A stretch of DNA of 14,791 nucleotides from Candidatus Latescibacterota bacterium (GCA_022825185.1 JAJDYK010000038.1:1-14791); one strand, 5' to 3'. Counted from the stretch's first letter, positions 1 to 7,384 are shown. Numbers and translations are program-made. The notes: generated from the sequence alone by a model not told the origin.

Positions 1-2
1 GG

Positions 3-434
3 ATTGAGGCGGGTGAGGATATGGGAGCACTCGCCGATGAATACACCTTGCGGACGGCAGGCAAGGGTGCGCAGGGCACATTTCACATTCACGCCTTTGA
101 ACAATCCTTTTATCCAGAATTGATCGACGTCGTGCGCAGTGCCGAGGTCGGTCGGTTACACGGCCCGCTAGCGGTGACGGCGCAGGCCGCCCAAGTGGTC
201 GGCCCGGAGGCCATGCCTCGGGGCGGCGAGTACTATTCGGTGTTTAAGGTGCTGAAGTCGAATTTCGGCAGCGCCCCCGAGCCTTTTGACACAGCGGCGA
301 AGCGGGCGCGGGCGCTGTTGAAGCGCGCTGAGGAAAGCCGCTTGGCGGATGCGTTTTTGATGGGGCTGCGGCGGGACTACGAAAATAGAATCGTCGTGTA
401 TGAAGACCGACTCGAAGCGGTCTTGCCCCAGTAG
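3..434 (+). CDS. PpiC/parvulin-type peptidyl-prolyl cis-trans isomerase, C-terminal part (5' end outside window)
   Basis: This is the 3' part of a larger gene. The frame is open from the first complete codon at 3 (IEAGED before the Met at 21), so that Met is internal rather than a start. The visible part begins in a rotamase-like stretch: an alanine/glutamate helix, LADEYTLRTAG, a Gly-rich GAQGTFH turn, then a GRLHGPL segment and YYSVFKVLKS. It ends in a helical, basic tail (RARALLKR, LRRDYENRIVVYEDRLEAVLP), which is the usual C-terminus of SurA/PrsA-like PpiC proteins. Such enzymes isomerise proline peptide bonds and act as chaperones for exported proteins, so the product is probably periplasmic or envelope-bound. 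The next gene starts 38 nt downstream. The family is inferred from pattern similarity; the signal peptide and most of the rotamase domain are not visible. Confidence 0.68.
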   Translation: MEAGEDMGALADEYTLRTAGKGAQGTFHIHAFEQSFYPELIDVVRSAEVGRLHGPLAVTAQAAQVVGPEAMPRGGEYYSVFKVLKSNFGSAPEPFDTAAKRARALLKRAEESRLADAFLMGLRRDYENRIVVYEDRLEAVLPQ

Positions 435-448
435 CCGCATTCTCACCG

Positions 449-462
449 TAGATAGCTATCTA
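449..462. promoter_or_regulatory. Perfect 14-bp palindrome abutting the RBS of the enolase-superfamily gene
   Basis: TAGATAGCTATCTA is its own reverse complement. It lies between the stop of the isomerase gene and the strong AGGAGG (462-467) of the next gene, overlapping that motif by one base. It could be an operator for a dimeric regulator or a small hairpin beside the RBS. A 14-bp palindrome can also arise by chance, so a regulatory role is inference only. Confidence 0.3.
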
Positions 463-472
463 GGAGGTCTAT

Positions 473-1624
473 ATGAAAATCACCGATGTTGAAGTCATTC
501 ATTTTCGCACCAAAAACCGCGGCCGGAGTGCTGGCTCGCGCTGGGGTTATGGCGTGTGGATTGACAACGAGGAAGTGGAAGGCACTAGTGCGATCACTAG
601 GATTTCCACCGACGAGGGCGTCACAGGGCACATGCTGGGCGGCAGCAAGGCGACTATGGAAGGTGCCATCAAAAACCTGCTAGTCGGCGAAGATCCTCTC
701 AACCGCGAGAAGTTATGGCATTGGATGGATCAGATGTCCACGTTTGGTCACAGCCTCGCCGAACACGAACTCGGCATTGTCGATTGTGCATTGTGGGATT
801 TGGCCGGGCAAAAAGCTGGTATGCCCGTGTACCAATTGTTGGGCGGCACTCGCGACAAGGTCGAAGCATATGCCAGCACGTACCCAAACTTGGGCGGCCC
901 CGAAGTGTATGAAGAATTGGCGCGAGAGTGCGTAGCACGCGGTTATAAAGCCTTCAAAGTTCACGCCAACATCTGCTGGAATCCGCACACGCGGGAGCCA
1001 GCGCCGCAACTGCCGGGATTTCCCAAGGAGGATGTGGAAATCTGTCGCGCTGTGCGCGAGGCCGTGGGCGACGATATCGTGCTGATGCTCGATCCATTCG
1101 GCGTCTATACCCTAGAGGAATCGCTGTGGGTGGCGCGGGAATTGGAAGAATTGAACTACTACTGGTTGGAACACCCGATGGTCGAGACGCGGGTGGAGTC
1201 CTATCGCCGCCTGACGCAGCAGACCTCCATCGCCATCTGTTCCCCGGAACACGTCAAGGGCGGTCCCTTTACGCGGGCCGAGTGGCTGTTGCAGGGGGCC
1301 TGCGACATGCTGCGCATTGATGTGAATTACGGCGGCATCACTGGCTGCTGGAAGCTGATCAATTTGTGCCAGCTCTATGGCGTGCAATGTGAAATACACG
1401 GGGTGGGTGCACCGCATGTGCATTTGGCCGCGGCCACTCCCGAAGCCACCTGCCGCTATTACGAGCGCGGTCTGTTGCGGCTTGGGCGCGATTACGACGA
1501 GAGTCCACCGCATCTCGATCAGATTGTCGATCCCTTGGACGACGAAGGGTGTGTACACGTATCGCAGGAACCGGGACTGGGGATAGCCTACAACTGGGAT
1601 TATATCGATGACAACCGGATTTGA
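473..1624 (+). CDS. Mandelate racemase/muconate lactonizing enzyme (enolase-superfamily) protein
   Basis: At 383 residues this is the usual length for the mandelate racemase branch of the enolase superfamily, in which a Mg2+-bound acid substrate loses its alpha proton. Visible metal ligands are D207 (LMLDPFG), E233 (WLEHP) and E259 (CSPEH). The second barrel strand carries K162-x-H164 (YKAFKVHA), a KxH form instead of the common KxK. D283 (DVNYGG) and H309 (EIHG) match the His-Asp dyad, and E324 (TPEAT) the last-strand Glu. The N-terminal capping domain contains the 90s segment FGHSLAEHELGIVDCALWDL. The ATG follows AGGAGG by 5 nt. A cytoplasmic sugar-acid dehydratase or racemase is likely, but the substrate cannot be read from the sequence. 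The gene ends 16 nt before a secreted CBM9-like/PKD protein, which suggests co-transcription and a role in using carbohydrate-derived acids. Confidence 0.9.
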   Translation: MKITDVEVIHFRTKNRGRSAGSRWGYGVWIDNEEVEGTSAITRISTDEGVTGHMLGGSKATMEGAIKNLLVGEDPLNREKLWHWMDQMSTFGHSLAEHELGIVDCALWDLAGQKAGMPVYQLLGGTRDKVEAYASTYPNLGGPEVYEELARECVARGYKAFKVHANICWNPHTREPAPQLPGFPKEDVEICRAVREAVGDDIVLMLDPFGVYTLEESLWVARELEELNYYWLEHPMVETRVESYRRLTQQTSIAICSPEHVKGGPFTRAEWLLQGACDMLRIDVNYGGITGCWKLINLCQLYGVQCEIHGVGAPHVHLAAATPEATCRYYERGLLRLGRDYDESPPHLDQIVDPLDDEGCVHVSQEPGLGIAYNWDYIDDNRI

Positions 1625-1640
1625 TCGGAGGAATCGGCAC

Positions 1641-2735
1641 ATGCAAAAGTGCAGCGCGGTTCTAACTGTTGGCGTGCTGTGGGCACTGTCCGCTGCCGCA
1701 CTGGAACGGCCGGATACCACCTTCAAAATTTTTCAATTCCCCGCCGATCAGATCCCCCGCGTCGATGGGGATGTATCCGACTGGGGCATGGTTCCTGCTG
1801 ACTACGCCATCGGCATCGATCAGTTGAAAGACACCGTACACGACAGCCCGATTGATACCACCGATCTAGACGTCACCGTGCGCGTCGGCTGGGTCAAGGG
1901 ACTAAACCGACTCTACTTCCTCTACGAAGCCTATGACGACTACTGGGATTTCAGCCACCGCGATCTGCACAACGACATTTTGGAGATCGTCGTCGATGGC
2001 GATTTGTCCGGCGGTCCTTTGATCCCCCAACTGCGCGAGGATAAGGAGACCAACGGGCTGGAGGGCCTCGACGGCCACTTCAAATTCCACGGCGTCCACG
2101 CCCAGAACTACCACGTCTTGACTCCGGCTGATGGCAAGCCCTGGACTATGGTTTGGGGTGCCAATCAGTGGATCTACGAGCTGCCTTGGGCCAATGCAGC
2201 GGCGCGCTACGATTTTGCACCGGGCGACAGCGGGCACTACACGCTCGAATTCTGGATCACTCCTTTCGACTACGCCCCGGCCGACGGGCCGGAGCGCGCC
2301 GTGGAGTCAAAGCTCGAAGAGGACGCCTTGATCGGCCTGAGTTGGTGCATCCTCGACTACGACGATGTCGAGGTCAAACAGCAGGAGTTCGAGGGCTTTT
2401 GGAACCTATCCCACAAGACGACCATGTACGGCAACGCCTCCGACTTGGTCGGCTTCCGGCTGATGCCGCTGGAAAAAGCCTTCCGCGACCCGGTCGAGGC
2501 GCAATGGGAATTTACCGTCCTCGATATGGAACGCCGCTTGATCGCGTTCAAGGATTTGTCCTACGGGGATATCCGCTCATGGCGCTGGGATTTCGGCGAC
2601 GGCAACACCTCGACCGAGCAACACCCCATCCACCAGTACGCAGAGCCTGGGACAACCTATACAGTCACGCTCTACGTCGAAGGCCCCGAGGGGAAGGCGC
2701 GGATGTCGAAGGTGTGGGACGTGATCGTCCGCTAA
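1641..2735 (+). CDS. Secreted CBM9-like / PKD-domain protein
   Basis: The ATG at 1641 is preferred over an in-frame ATG at 1608, because GGAGG lies at 1627-1631 and the protein then opens with a short signal peptide (MQKCSAVLTVGVLWALSAAA, likely cut after residue 20). The other start would overlap the upstream gene and put a basic tail before the signal. The 364-residue product has a region at about 35-275 resembling the CBM9-like sugar-binding fold: VDGDVSDW near the start, RLYFLYEAYDDYW, then NDILEIVVDGD. A C-terminal PKD domain (about 286-364) carries the hallmark WDFGDG at 316-321 and a YTVTLYV strand. No catalytic residues of a known hydrolase are apparent. It is probably an exported or surface protein that binds glycans or other macromolecules. 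Start and domains are well supported; the ligand is unknown. Confidence 0.82.
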   Translation: MQKCSAVLTVGVLWALSAAALERPDTTFKIFQFPADQIPRVDGDVSDWGMVPADYAIGIDQLKDTVHDSPIDTTDLDVTVRVGWVKGLNRLYFLYEAYDDYWDFSHRDLHNDILEIVVDGDLSGGPLIPQLREDKETNGLEGLDGHFKFHGVHAQNYHVLTPADGKPWTMVWGANQWIYELPWANAAARYDFAPGDSGHYTLEFWITPFDYAPADGPERAVESKLEEDALIGLSWCILDYDDVEVKQQEFEGFWNLSHKTTMYGNASDLVGFRLMPLEKAFRDPVEAQWEFTVLDMERRLIAFKDLSYGDIRSWRWDFGDGNTSTEQHPIHQYAEPGTTYTVTLYVEGPEGKARMSKVWDVIVR

Positions 2736-2756
2736 AACGGTCGAACTGAGAGTCCT

Positions 2757-4469
2757 ATGAGGCGACTCTGGCATTGGGGAGGGATCGTCTTTGTACTGGC
2801 GCTGAGTCTGCGTTTGGTGCACGTGTTCCAGATGTCGGCGAGTCCGCTTTTTACTATGCCGGCGGTGGACGCGGCCACGTATTCCGAACAGGCGGCCAGC
2901 CTAGCCGAGGGCAATTGGTTGGGCCGCGGCCAAGGCCCGTTCTGGCAACCTCCGCTCTATCCTTATTTCCTAGGCGTAATCAAGCTCGCATTTCCAGAAT
3001 CCTTTTACTACGTATCCCGCTTTGTGCAGGCGCTAATTGGTAGTCTTACCTGCGTGTTGCTGTACTTGGTTGGGCGGCGGCTTTTTGGGGCAGGCGTTGG
3101 TTTTATCGGCAGCCTCATTGCGGCGGTGTACGGGCCGCTGATCTATTTTGACGCCAGGCTCTTGCCGGCTGGGTTGGCCGCTTTTTTCACCCTTGTCAGT
3201 CTCTGGCTGTTAATGCGTGCGGTCGAGCGGCCGACGAAATCCATTTTTACTTTTACGGCTGCGGGTTTTGCGCTGGGACTGGCGTCGCTTACTGCGGCGA
3301 TTCTCGCGTCTTTGATTCCGGGCGTGGCTATCTGGCTGATCTATTGGTTGCGGAGAAAGGCCGCGCAGGCAGTCGTTGCTTTTCTATTGGGGGCGATACT
3401 GGTGATTGCGCCGGTAACGCTGAGGAATTATACGATCGGTGGGGATTTCGTGACGATCTCCTATAACGGGGGGGTGAATTTCTACCTAGGGAACAACGCG
3501 AACGCCAAGGAGACGCTCGCTCTGCGCCCGGGATGGGAATGGGAGGAACTGGTTGCCCTGCCGCTGCGGGAAGGTATCACGCTCCCTTCCGCTAAGTCCC
3601 TGTTCTTCTATATGCAGGCCCTTGAGTACATACAGAATGCGCCCTTCGATTACATGGGATTGCTAGCGGCAAAAACCGCCCAGTTCTGGCGCGGCGATGA
3701 AATAGAGCGCAATCAGGAAATGTACTATTGGCGCAAGTATTCGAGCGTTCTCGCGGGTACCTTGTGGAAGTGGGGGGTGGCGTTTCCCTTTGGCTTGGTA
3801 AGCCCGCTCGCGTTGCTGGGGCTGATAGTGTACATCAGGCGGCAGGGTATTACACTGCCGGTGCTTTTCGTTCTCGGTTATAGCTTCGCAGTCATCTCCT
3901 TTTTTGTGACAGCGCGCTATCGTTTGCCAATCATTCCGCTGCTGATTCTGTTCGCCGCGTACGGGGGAAGCTGGGTGTATGCGAGATGGCGGCAACGGCC
4001 CTTGCGCCAAGCGCTTTTGCCGATGGCTGTTTTCGCTCTCTTGGTGTTGTTGGTGAATTGGGATCTGCCGCCGATGGATGGGCGGGGCAAGGCCGCCACA
4101 CACAACGACTTGGGCAACGCCTATTTGCAACAAGGACGCTACGATTTGGCGCTGCTGAAATACGAACAGGCCACGCGGCTCGATTCGATGTATTGGCAGG
4201 CTTGGTTCAACCTCGGTTCACTGCGGGCGATGCGCGGCGATTTGCGCGGTGCGCTGCCCATTCTCCTGAACGTGTTGGAGCACGAGCGAGAACGCGCTGA
4301 CGTGTGGAGCAATGTGGCCGGCGTCTATGTGGGGTTGGGACAATATCAGCAAGCGGCCGAGGTTCTCGAACAGGCTGTGGTGGCGGCACCGCGCGAGGAT
4401 ATCTACGCGGCGTTGGAGAGGGTGTACGCAATGCTGGGGAAGCCGAGGCATGGTGAGCGCGAAGAATAG
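2757..4469 (+). CDS. GT39/ArnT-like polytopic glycosyltransferase with C-terminal TPR domain
   Basis: This 570-residue membrane protein opens with a TM helix (about 7-24) followed by a short loop holding D38 in PAVDAATY, the position of the catalytic acid in PMT/ArnT-type GT-C glycosyltransferases. PFWQPPLYPYFLG (61-73) and many hydrophobic segments follow, and the closing membrane part has ARYRLPIIPLLIL (386-398), a signature of this family. Residues about 447-560 are TPR-like (HNDLGNAYLQQGRYDLALLKYEQATRLD, then AWFNLGSLRAMRGD and VAGVYVGLGQYQQAAEVLEQAV). Family members move a sugar from a polyprenyl-phosphate donor to lipid or protein on the outer face of the inner membrane. The TPRs probably bind a partner protein. 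The RBS is weak (GAG at 2748-2750) and the gene starts 21 nt after the previous stop. It overlaps the next gene by 20 nt, which suggests translational coupling. Donor and acceptor are unknown. Confidence 0.85.
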   Translation: MRRLWHWGGIVFVLALSLRLVHVFQMSASPLFTMPAVDAATYSEQAASLAEGNWLGRGQGPFWQPPLYPYFLGVIKLAFPESFYYVSRFVQALIGSLTCVLLYLVGRRLFGAGVGFIGSLIAAVYGPLIYFDARLLPAGLAAFFTLVSLWLLMRAVERPTKSIFTFTAAGFALGLASLTAAILASLIPGVAIWLIYWLRRKAAQAVVAFLLGAILVIAPVTLRNYTIGGDFVTISYNGGVNFYLGNNANAKETLALRPGWEWEELVALPLREGITLPSAKSLFFYMQALEYIQNAPFDYMGLLAAKTAQFWRGDEIERNQEMYYWRKYSSVLAGTLWKWGVAFPFGLVSPLALLGLIVYIRRQGITLPVLFVLGYSFAVISFFVTARYRLPIIPLLILFAAYGGSWVYARWRQRPLRQALLPMAVFALLVLLVNWDLPPMDGRGKAATHNDLGNAYLQQGRYDLALLKYEQATRLDSMYWQAWFNLGSLRAMRGDLRGALPILLNVLEHERERADVWSNVAGVYVGLGQYQQAAEVLEQAVVAAPREDIYAALERVYAMLGKPRHGEREE

Positions 4470-6444
4470 AGTCTGGTTCTTTCGCTTGGCGACCGTAGCG
4501 GTCGGCGCGGCTTTGGTAGTGGGGGCCGAGGGCTTGCTGCGGCTCGTGCCGGGATTGGGGCCGTCGCCGTTGGTTGTGACTTTGGCCGAGGACGAGGCGA
4601 CCGGCGAATCGCTGCACGCGACGAGTCGGTTTTATGCGCAGCGATTTTTCGCGCAATACAAGGGTCGGCTGGCCGCGGCGGGTCAGATGGGCGAGCACTT
4701 CTTTGTGGAACCCACGCCGGCCAATCGATATCGCGTCGTTTTCGTCGGCGCTTCCACAGTGCAGGGGTTCCCGTTTCCGCGACGCTTGGCTGCGGCGTCC
4801 TTTTTACAGGCGATGCTGGCGGACGCGTGGCCGGAGCGGGAGGTGGAGGTCGTCAACTTAGGCATTACGTCCATTGCTAGCTTTGCGGTGGCGCAGGTGG
4901 TAGAAGATGCGTTGGTGCTGCCGCCGGATTTGGTCGTCGTCTATGCTGGGCACAACGAATTTTACGGGTTATACGGGGCTGGGCGGTATCAGCGGCTGGA
5001 GTACTTCTTGCGGCAACTGCATTTGACGCATCTGGTGGATGGATTGCTAGGGGGTATTGGGACAAAGGACGAGCCGACGGATTTGATAAAAATGGCGGCT
5101 GCGCGCGGCGAGGTACCGTTGCACGATCCCGGTCGTGCGACAGCGGAGCAAAATTTGCGCGACAATTTGCGGCGCGTGAGTCGGCTCTGCGAACGAGCGC
5201 AGGTGCCCTTGGTGCTGTGTACTATTGTGGCGAATGACGCGGGGTTTGCGCCGGTGGGATCGACGGAGGGGGACGAGGTGTGGAAGGCGCGGGTGGAGCA
5301 AGCGGCGCAGGTACTGACGCGGGGTTACGTTGCGCCGGACGATGCTGAGGGGGCGCTACAGCGATTGGAGCAAGCGGCGGCTCTTGCGAGCGAACACGCT
5401 TGGTTGTGGTATTTGCAAGGCCGGGCGTTAGAGCGGTTGGGGCGGGATGCTGAAGCGCAGCGGGCCTTTCGCAAGGCGCGGGATTTGGACACCATGCCGT
5501 GGCGCGCTCCCATGGCGCACAATGCGGTGATTCGCGCAGTTGCTAAAGAGCATGGGACGGTTTTGGCGGATGTGGAGGCTGCGTTTGTGGACGTTGCGCC
5601 CGCGCAGGGTGTGGGTTGGGAGTGGATGGTGGATCACGTTCACTTCTCCGTTGCTGGGCAGGCTTTGTTGGCGCGGACTGTTCTTCACAGCGTCGCCGAA
5701 TTGAAGAACATTGACTTGGGATTGCTGCGGAGTGAAGAGGCGTATCGGCGCGATTTGGGCGATCTACCGGTGGAGCGAGTGGTGGCGTACAACAAGATGG
5801 GGGCGATGCTCGCGCAAGCGCCCTTGCATCAATACAACGGGCACAATGCGCGCTATCTCAAGCAACTGGCGGCTATGGAAGGGCAGCGGCTGTCGCTGGG
5901 GGAACGGCGCGGCGTTGAGCAGTGGATGGAGCAGGGGCGGCAGGGGCCGTTGGTGCTGGCGGTGGCGGATCAGCTTTTTACCACGCGGGATTTTGCGCGG
6001 GCGCAGGTTCACTACGCGGCAGCGCGGCGCGAGGTGCCGTTTACGCGGCGTGGGTTGTGGGCGGCGGTGCAGTGGGGGTGGTGCATTAAGATGCAGGGTA
6101 TGGCGCTTACTGACGAGCAGCGGGAAGAGGTGCGAGCTGCGCTGAAACAGGCGGGGTTTCTCGCGCACGATCCGGCGGTGGGCGCGTCCTTCGTCGATTT
6201 TGTCAAGGGCCAGCTCTATCATCTACTCGCAGAACGCGATCCGGCCTTGCTGCATTTGGAGCGCGCTTTTTTAGCCGAGGATTTTCGTCGCCGCTATGCG
6301 TTGAGTTTGTTTCAGGCGTTGGCGGCAGAATTGGTCTGGGCTGGGCGGGTGGAGGAGGCGCGGGAATACGCGCGCGTGGTGGGGGGGGAAGTTGGACAGG
6401 AGGCGCATTTTTTGCGGATCGTGGAAGAGCAACTGAGGCCGTAG
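4450..6444 (+). CDS. SGNH/GDSL hydrolase-like protein with inserted TPR segment
   Basis: Starting at the ATG at 4450 gives 664 residues that open with a hydrophobic anchor (about 10-30). An earlier in-frame ATG at 4312 would place 46 Trp/Arg-rich residues inside the upstream gene and is rejected. SGNH blocks are in order: VVFVGAST (96-103) with nucleophile S102, NLGIT with G138, YAGHNE with N169, and VDHVHF with D395 and H398. A TPR-like helical segment (about 296-346) sits between the N169 and D395/H398 blocks. The C-terminal 250 residues are helical and may hold more degenerate repeats. SGNH enzymes hydrolyse or transfer acyl groups, often on carbohydrates or envelope glycans. The 20-nt overlap with the glycosyltransferase gene suggests both act on one glycan, for example glycosylation followed by acylation or deacylation. 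The substrate is unknown. Confidence 0.8.
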   Translation: MVSAKNRVWFFRLATVAVGAALVVGAEGLLRLVPGLGPSPLVVTLAEDEATGESLHATSRFYAQRFFAQYKGRLAAAGQMGEHFFVEPTPANRYRVVFVGASTVQGFPFPRRLAAASFLQAMLADAWPEREVEVVNLGITSIASFAVAQVVEDALVLPPDLVVVYAGHNEFYGLYGAGRYQRLEYFLRQLHLTHLVDGLLGGIGTKDEPTDLIKMAAARGEVPLHDPGRATAEQNLRDNLRRVSRLCERAQVPLVLCTIVANDAGFAPVGSTEGDEVWKARVEQAAQVLTRGYVAPDDAEGALQRLEQAAALASEHAWLWYLQGRALERLGRDAEAQRAFRKARDLDTMPWRAPMAHNAVIRAVAKEHGTVLADVEAAFVDVAPAQGVGWEWMVDHVHFSVAGQALLARTVLHSVAELKNIDLGLLRSEEAYRRDLGDLPVERVVAYNKMGAMLAQAPLHQYNGHNARYLKQLAAMEGQRLSLGERRGVEQWMEQGRQGPLVLAVADQLFTTRDFARAQVHYAAARREVPFTRRGLWAAVQWGWCIKMQGMALTDEQREEVRAALKQAGFLAHDPAVGASFVDFVKGQLYHLLAERDPALLHLERAFLAEDFRRRYALSLFQALAAELVWAGRVEEAREYARVVGGEVGQEAHFLRIVEEQLRP

Positions 6445-6470
6445 GGGATGGTTGTATCAGGGGGCGCATT

Positions 6471-6490
6471 CTCCAATCGGAAGGCTGGAG
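6471..6490 (+). terminator. Possible weak hairpin downstream of the SGNH gene
   Basis: CTCCA and TGGAG pair as a 5-bp stem, extended by one mismatch, a T·G pair and a C-G pair around a GGAA loop. It starts 26 nt after the stop. There is no T-run behind it, so if it ends transcription it would not be a classic intrinsic terminator. Confidence 0.25.
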
Positions 6491-6507
6491 ATGTCCTAGC
6501 GAATTCC

Positions 6508-6536
6508 TTGACGTTGGACGTCCAACGTCATACTTT
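6508..6536 (+). promoter_or_regulatory. Sigma-70-like promoter at the head of the higBA/R-M island
   Basis: TTGACG (6508-6513, five of six bases of the -35 consensus) is followed by a spacer of exactly 17 nt and TACTTT (6531-6536, a weak -10 matching at T1, A2 and T6). It lies 64 nt after the SGNH stop and about 235 nt upstream of higB. Nothing else between resembles a better promoter. The spacer is almost wholly filled by a perfect palindrome, the layout of a repressor-controlled promoter. The -10 match is poor, so confidence is moderate. Confidence 0.4.
6509..6530. promoter_or_regulatory. Perfect 22-bp palindrome, candidate operator (HigA or other repressor)
   Basis: Each half is TGACGTTGGAC and its exact reverse complement, with no central gap. 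It covers the space between the proposed -35 and -10 hexamers, so a bound dimer would block RNA polymerase. HigA-type antitoxins are known to bind palindromic operators at their own promoter. Assigning this site to HigA is inference, since it lies about 240 nt from the higB start. Confidence 0.5.
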
Positions 6537-6590
6537 AGTACTTATCGGCTTTGTTCTGTCGATAGTCGCTTCCCAATTAGAAGGAGATAT

Positions 6591-6608
6591 ATGAAAAAGC
6601 ACACATGA
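6591..6608 (+). other. Five-codon ORF with a strong RBS (leader peptide or gene relic)
   Basis: A near-ideal GAAGGAG sits 6 nt before an ATG that opens MKKHT followed by TGA. The same frame then stays open for about 32 codons up to a stop near 6703, without any family I recognise. It may be a decayed gene that lost its frame to an early stop, a short leader peptide for higBA, or a chance match. Apart from this and the repeats at 6700-6756, I see nothing else in the 6537-6770 leader. Confidence 0.3.
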
Positions 6609-6699
6609 TCTTGCATAAACATCGGGTACAGATTGCTCGAATTTAGACGACATAGGATTGCCATCTTTGGATGCTACGTCATTATAGCTGATTACATTT

Positions 6700-6756
6700 A
6701 TTGAAAAGACATTGAAAAGAGAATGCATTGAAAAAACACAGCAGAAAAACACAGCA
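6700..6756. repeat. Short A-rich tandem repeats in the higBA leader
   Basis: Two adjacent 11-mers, ATTGAAAAGAC (6700-6710) and ATTGAAAAGAG (6711-6721), are followed by a third copy, ATTGAAAAAAC (6727-6737). Then GAAAAAACACAGCA (6730-6743) is repeated as GAAAAACACAGCA (6744-6756). They end 14 nt before higB and are more AT-rich than their surroundings. Replication slippage could explain them; no function is evident. Confidence 0.5.
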
Positions 6757-6770
6757 AAAAGAGGGCAGGG

Positions 6771-7058
6771 ATGATATTAGATTACAAGGACAAGAGGACC
6801 GAGCGGTTCGCTGGAGGGGAATTTGTGAGGGCATTTCAGGGTTTTGAAAAGCAGGCGGGAAAACGACTTTCAATCCTGAATGCGGCACCGTCGCTAGCGA
6901 CTTTGAGGAATTTACCAAGCAATCACCTTGAAGCACTCAGGGGTACAAGAGCGGGGCAATACTCCATTCGGATCAACCAGCAATGGCGCATCTGCTTCGT
7001 TTGGCCTAGCGGGTCCTTGGGACCGAGGGAGGTAGAGATAGTCGATTATCACAAGTAG
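6771..7058 (+). CDS. higB: HigB-type mRNA interferase toxin (RelE/ParE superfamily)
   Basis: This 95-residue protein carries the full HigB signature. NHLEALRG (51-58) is followed by QYSIRINQQWRICF (63-76) and a C-terminal VEIVDYHK (88-95), with LNAAPSLATLR (36-46) before them. HigB toxins cleave mRNA in ribosome-associated fashion and stop growth until their antitoxin is restored. The conserved basic and aromatic residues of the IRINQQWRICF strand look intact, so the toxin is probably functional. The start has GAGGG at 6761-6765. The gene order toxin-then-antitoxin is the reversed order typical of hig modules. higA begins 34 nt downstream. A restriction-modification gene follows directly, suggesting the module stabilises or controls a mobile defence locus. 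Confidence 0.93.
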   Translation: MILDYKDKRTERFAGGEFVRAFQGFEKQAGKRLSILNAAPSLATLRNLPSNHLEALRGTRAGQYSIRINQQWRICFVWPSGSLGPREVEIVDYHK

Positions 7059-7092
7059 TCGTAGTGTAAGAGTTTAGAAAAGGAGACAGAAC

Positions 7093-7383
7093 ATGTTCAA
7101 ACGCGCAGTGCATCCTGGTGAAGTCCTGAAGGACGAGCTTGAAGAGATGGGCGTCACGCCCACATCGTTTGCACGCCAGATTAATGTGCCGCCGAACCGC
7201 GTCGGTCAGATCATCGCGGGCAGGCGGTCAGTGACAGGCGACACGGCTTTGCGGTTCGGACACTGGTTCGGCATAGAGCCTCAATTTTGGTTGAACCTTC
7301 AGGCGCAGTTCGATCTAGTCGCCGCCGACCGACGGGCTGGCGCGGCTATACGCCGGCTGCCGACCCGCCTTGCTGTAGGATGA
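7093..7383 (+). CDS. higA: HigA antitoxin, XRE-family HTH protein
   Basis: The 96-residue product has the HigA/VapI opening HPGEVLKDELEEMG (7-20). A helix-turn-helix follows at about 22-60 (TSFARQINVPPNRVGQIIAGRR, then TGDTALRFGHWFG), and after it the family's FWLNLQAQFDL (65-74). HigA neutralises HigB by direct binding and represses transcription at a palindromic operator. The AAAAGGAG at 7078-7085 makes a strong RBS for the ATG. The stop codon is followed after a single A by the ATG of the MmeI-like enzyme, so the two are probably translated in a coupled way. HigA could therefore set the level of the restriction enzyme as well as of the toxin, a role usually played by C proteins, which are also XRE-type. 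That last point is inference. Confidence 0.93.
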   Translation: MFKRAVHPGEVLKDELEEMGVTPTSFARQINVPPNRVGQIIAGRRSVTGDTALRFGHWFGIEPQFWLNLQAQFDLVAADRRAGAAIRRLPTRLAVG

Positions 7384-7384
7384 A

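Noticed and set aside
1608..1640. Upstream ATG for the CBM9-like/PKD gene
   Set aside because: It overlaps the enolase-superfamily gene and would put 11 charged residues before a clean signal peptide; the ATG at 1641 has GGAGG at the right distance.
4312..4449. Upstream ATG for the SGNH gene
   Set aside because: It would add 46 Trp/Arg-rich residues encoded inside the TPR part of the upstream gene; the ATG at 4450 is followed directly by a normal membrane anchor.
6700..6756. CRISPR-like array
   Set aside because: The units are only 11-14 nt, immediately adjacent and without spacers; no other regular repeat-spacer pattern was seen in the window and no cas gene is present.
6528..6936. Minus-strand frames of 74 and 84 codons across the higBA leader
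   Set aside because: The Cys/Phe/Ser-rich products arise from the A-rich + strand repeats read backwards, and one overlaps higB antisense. No homology or RBS was seen.
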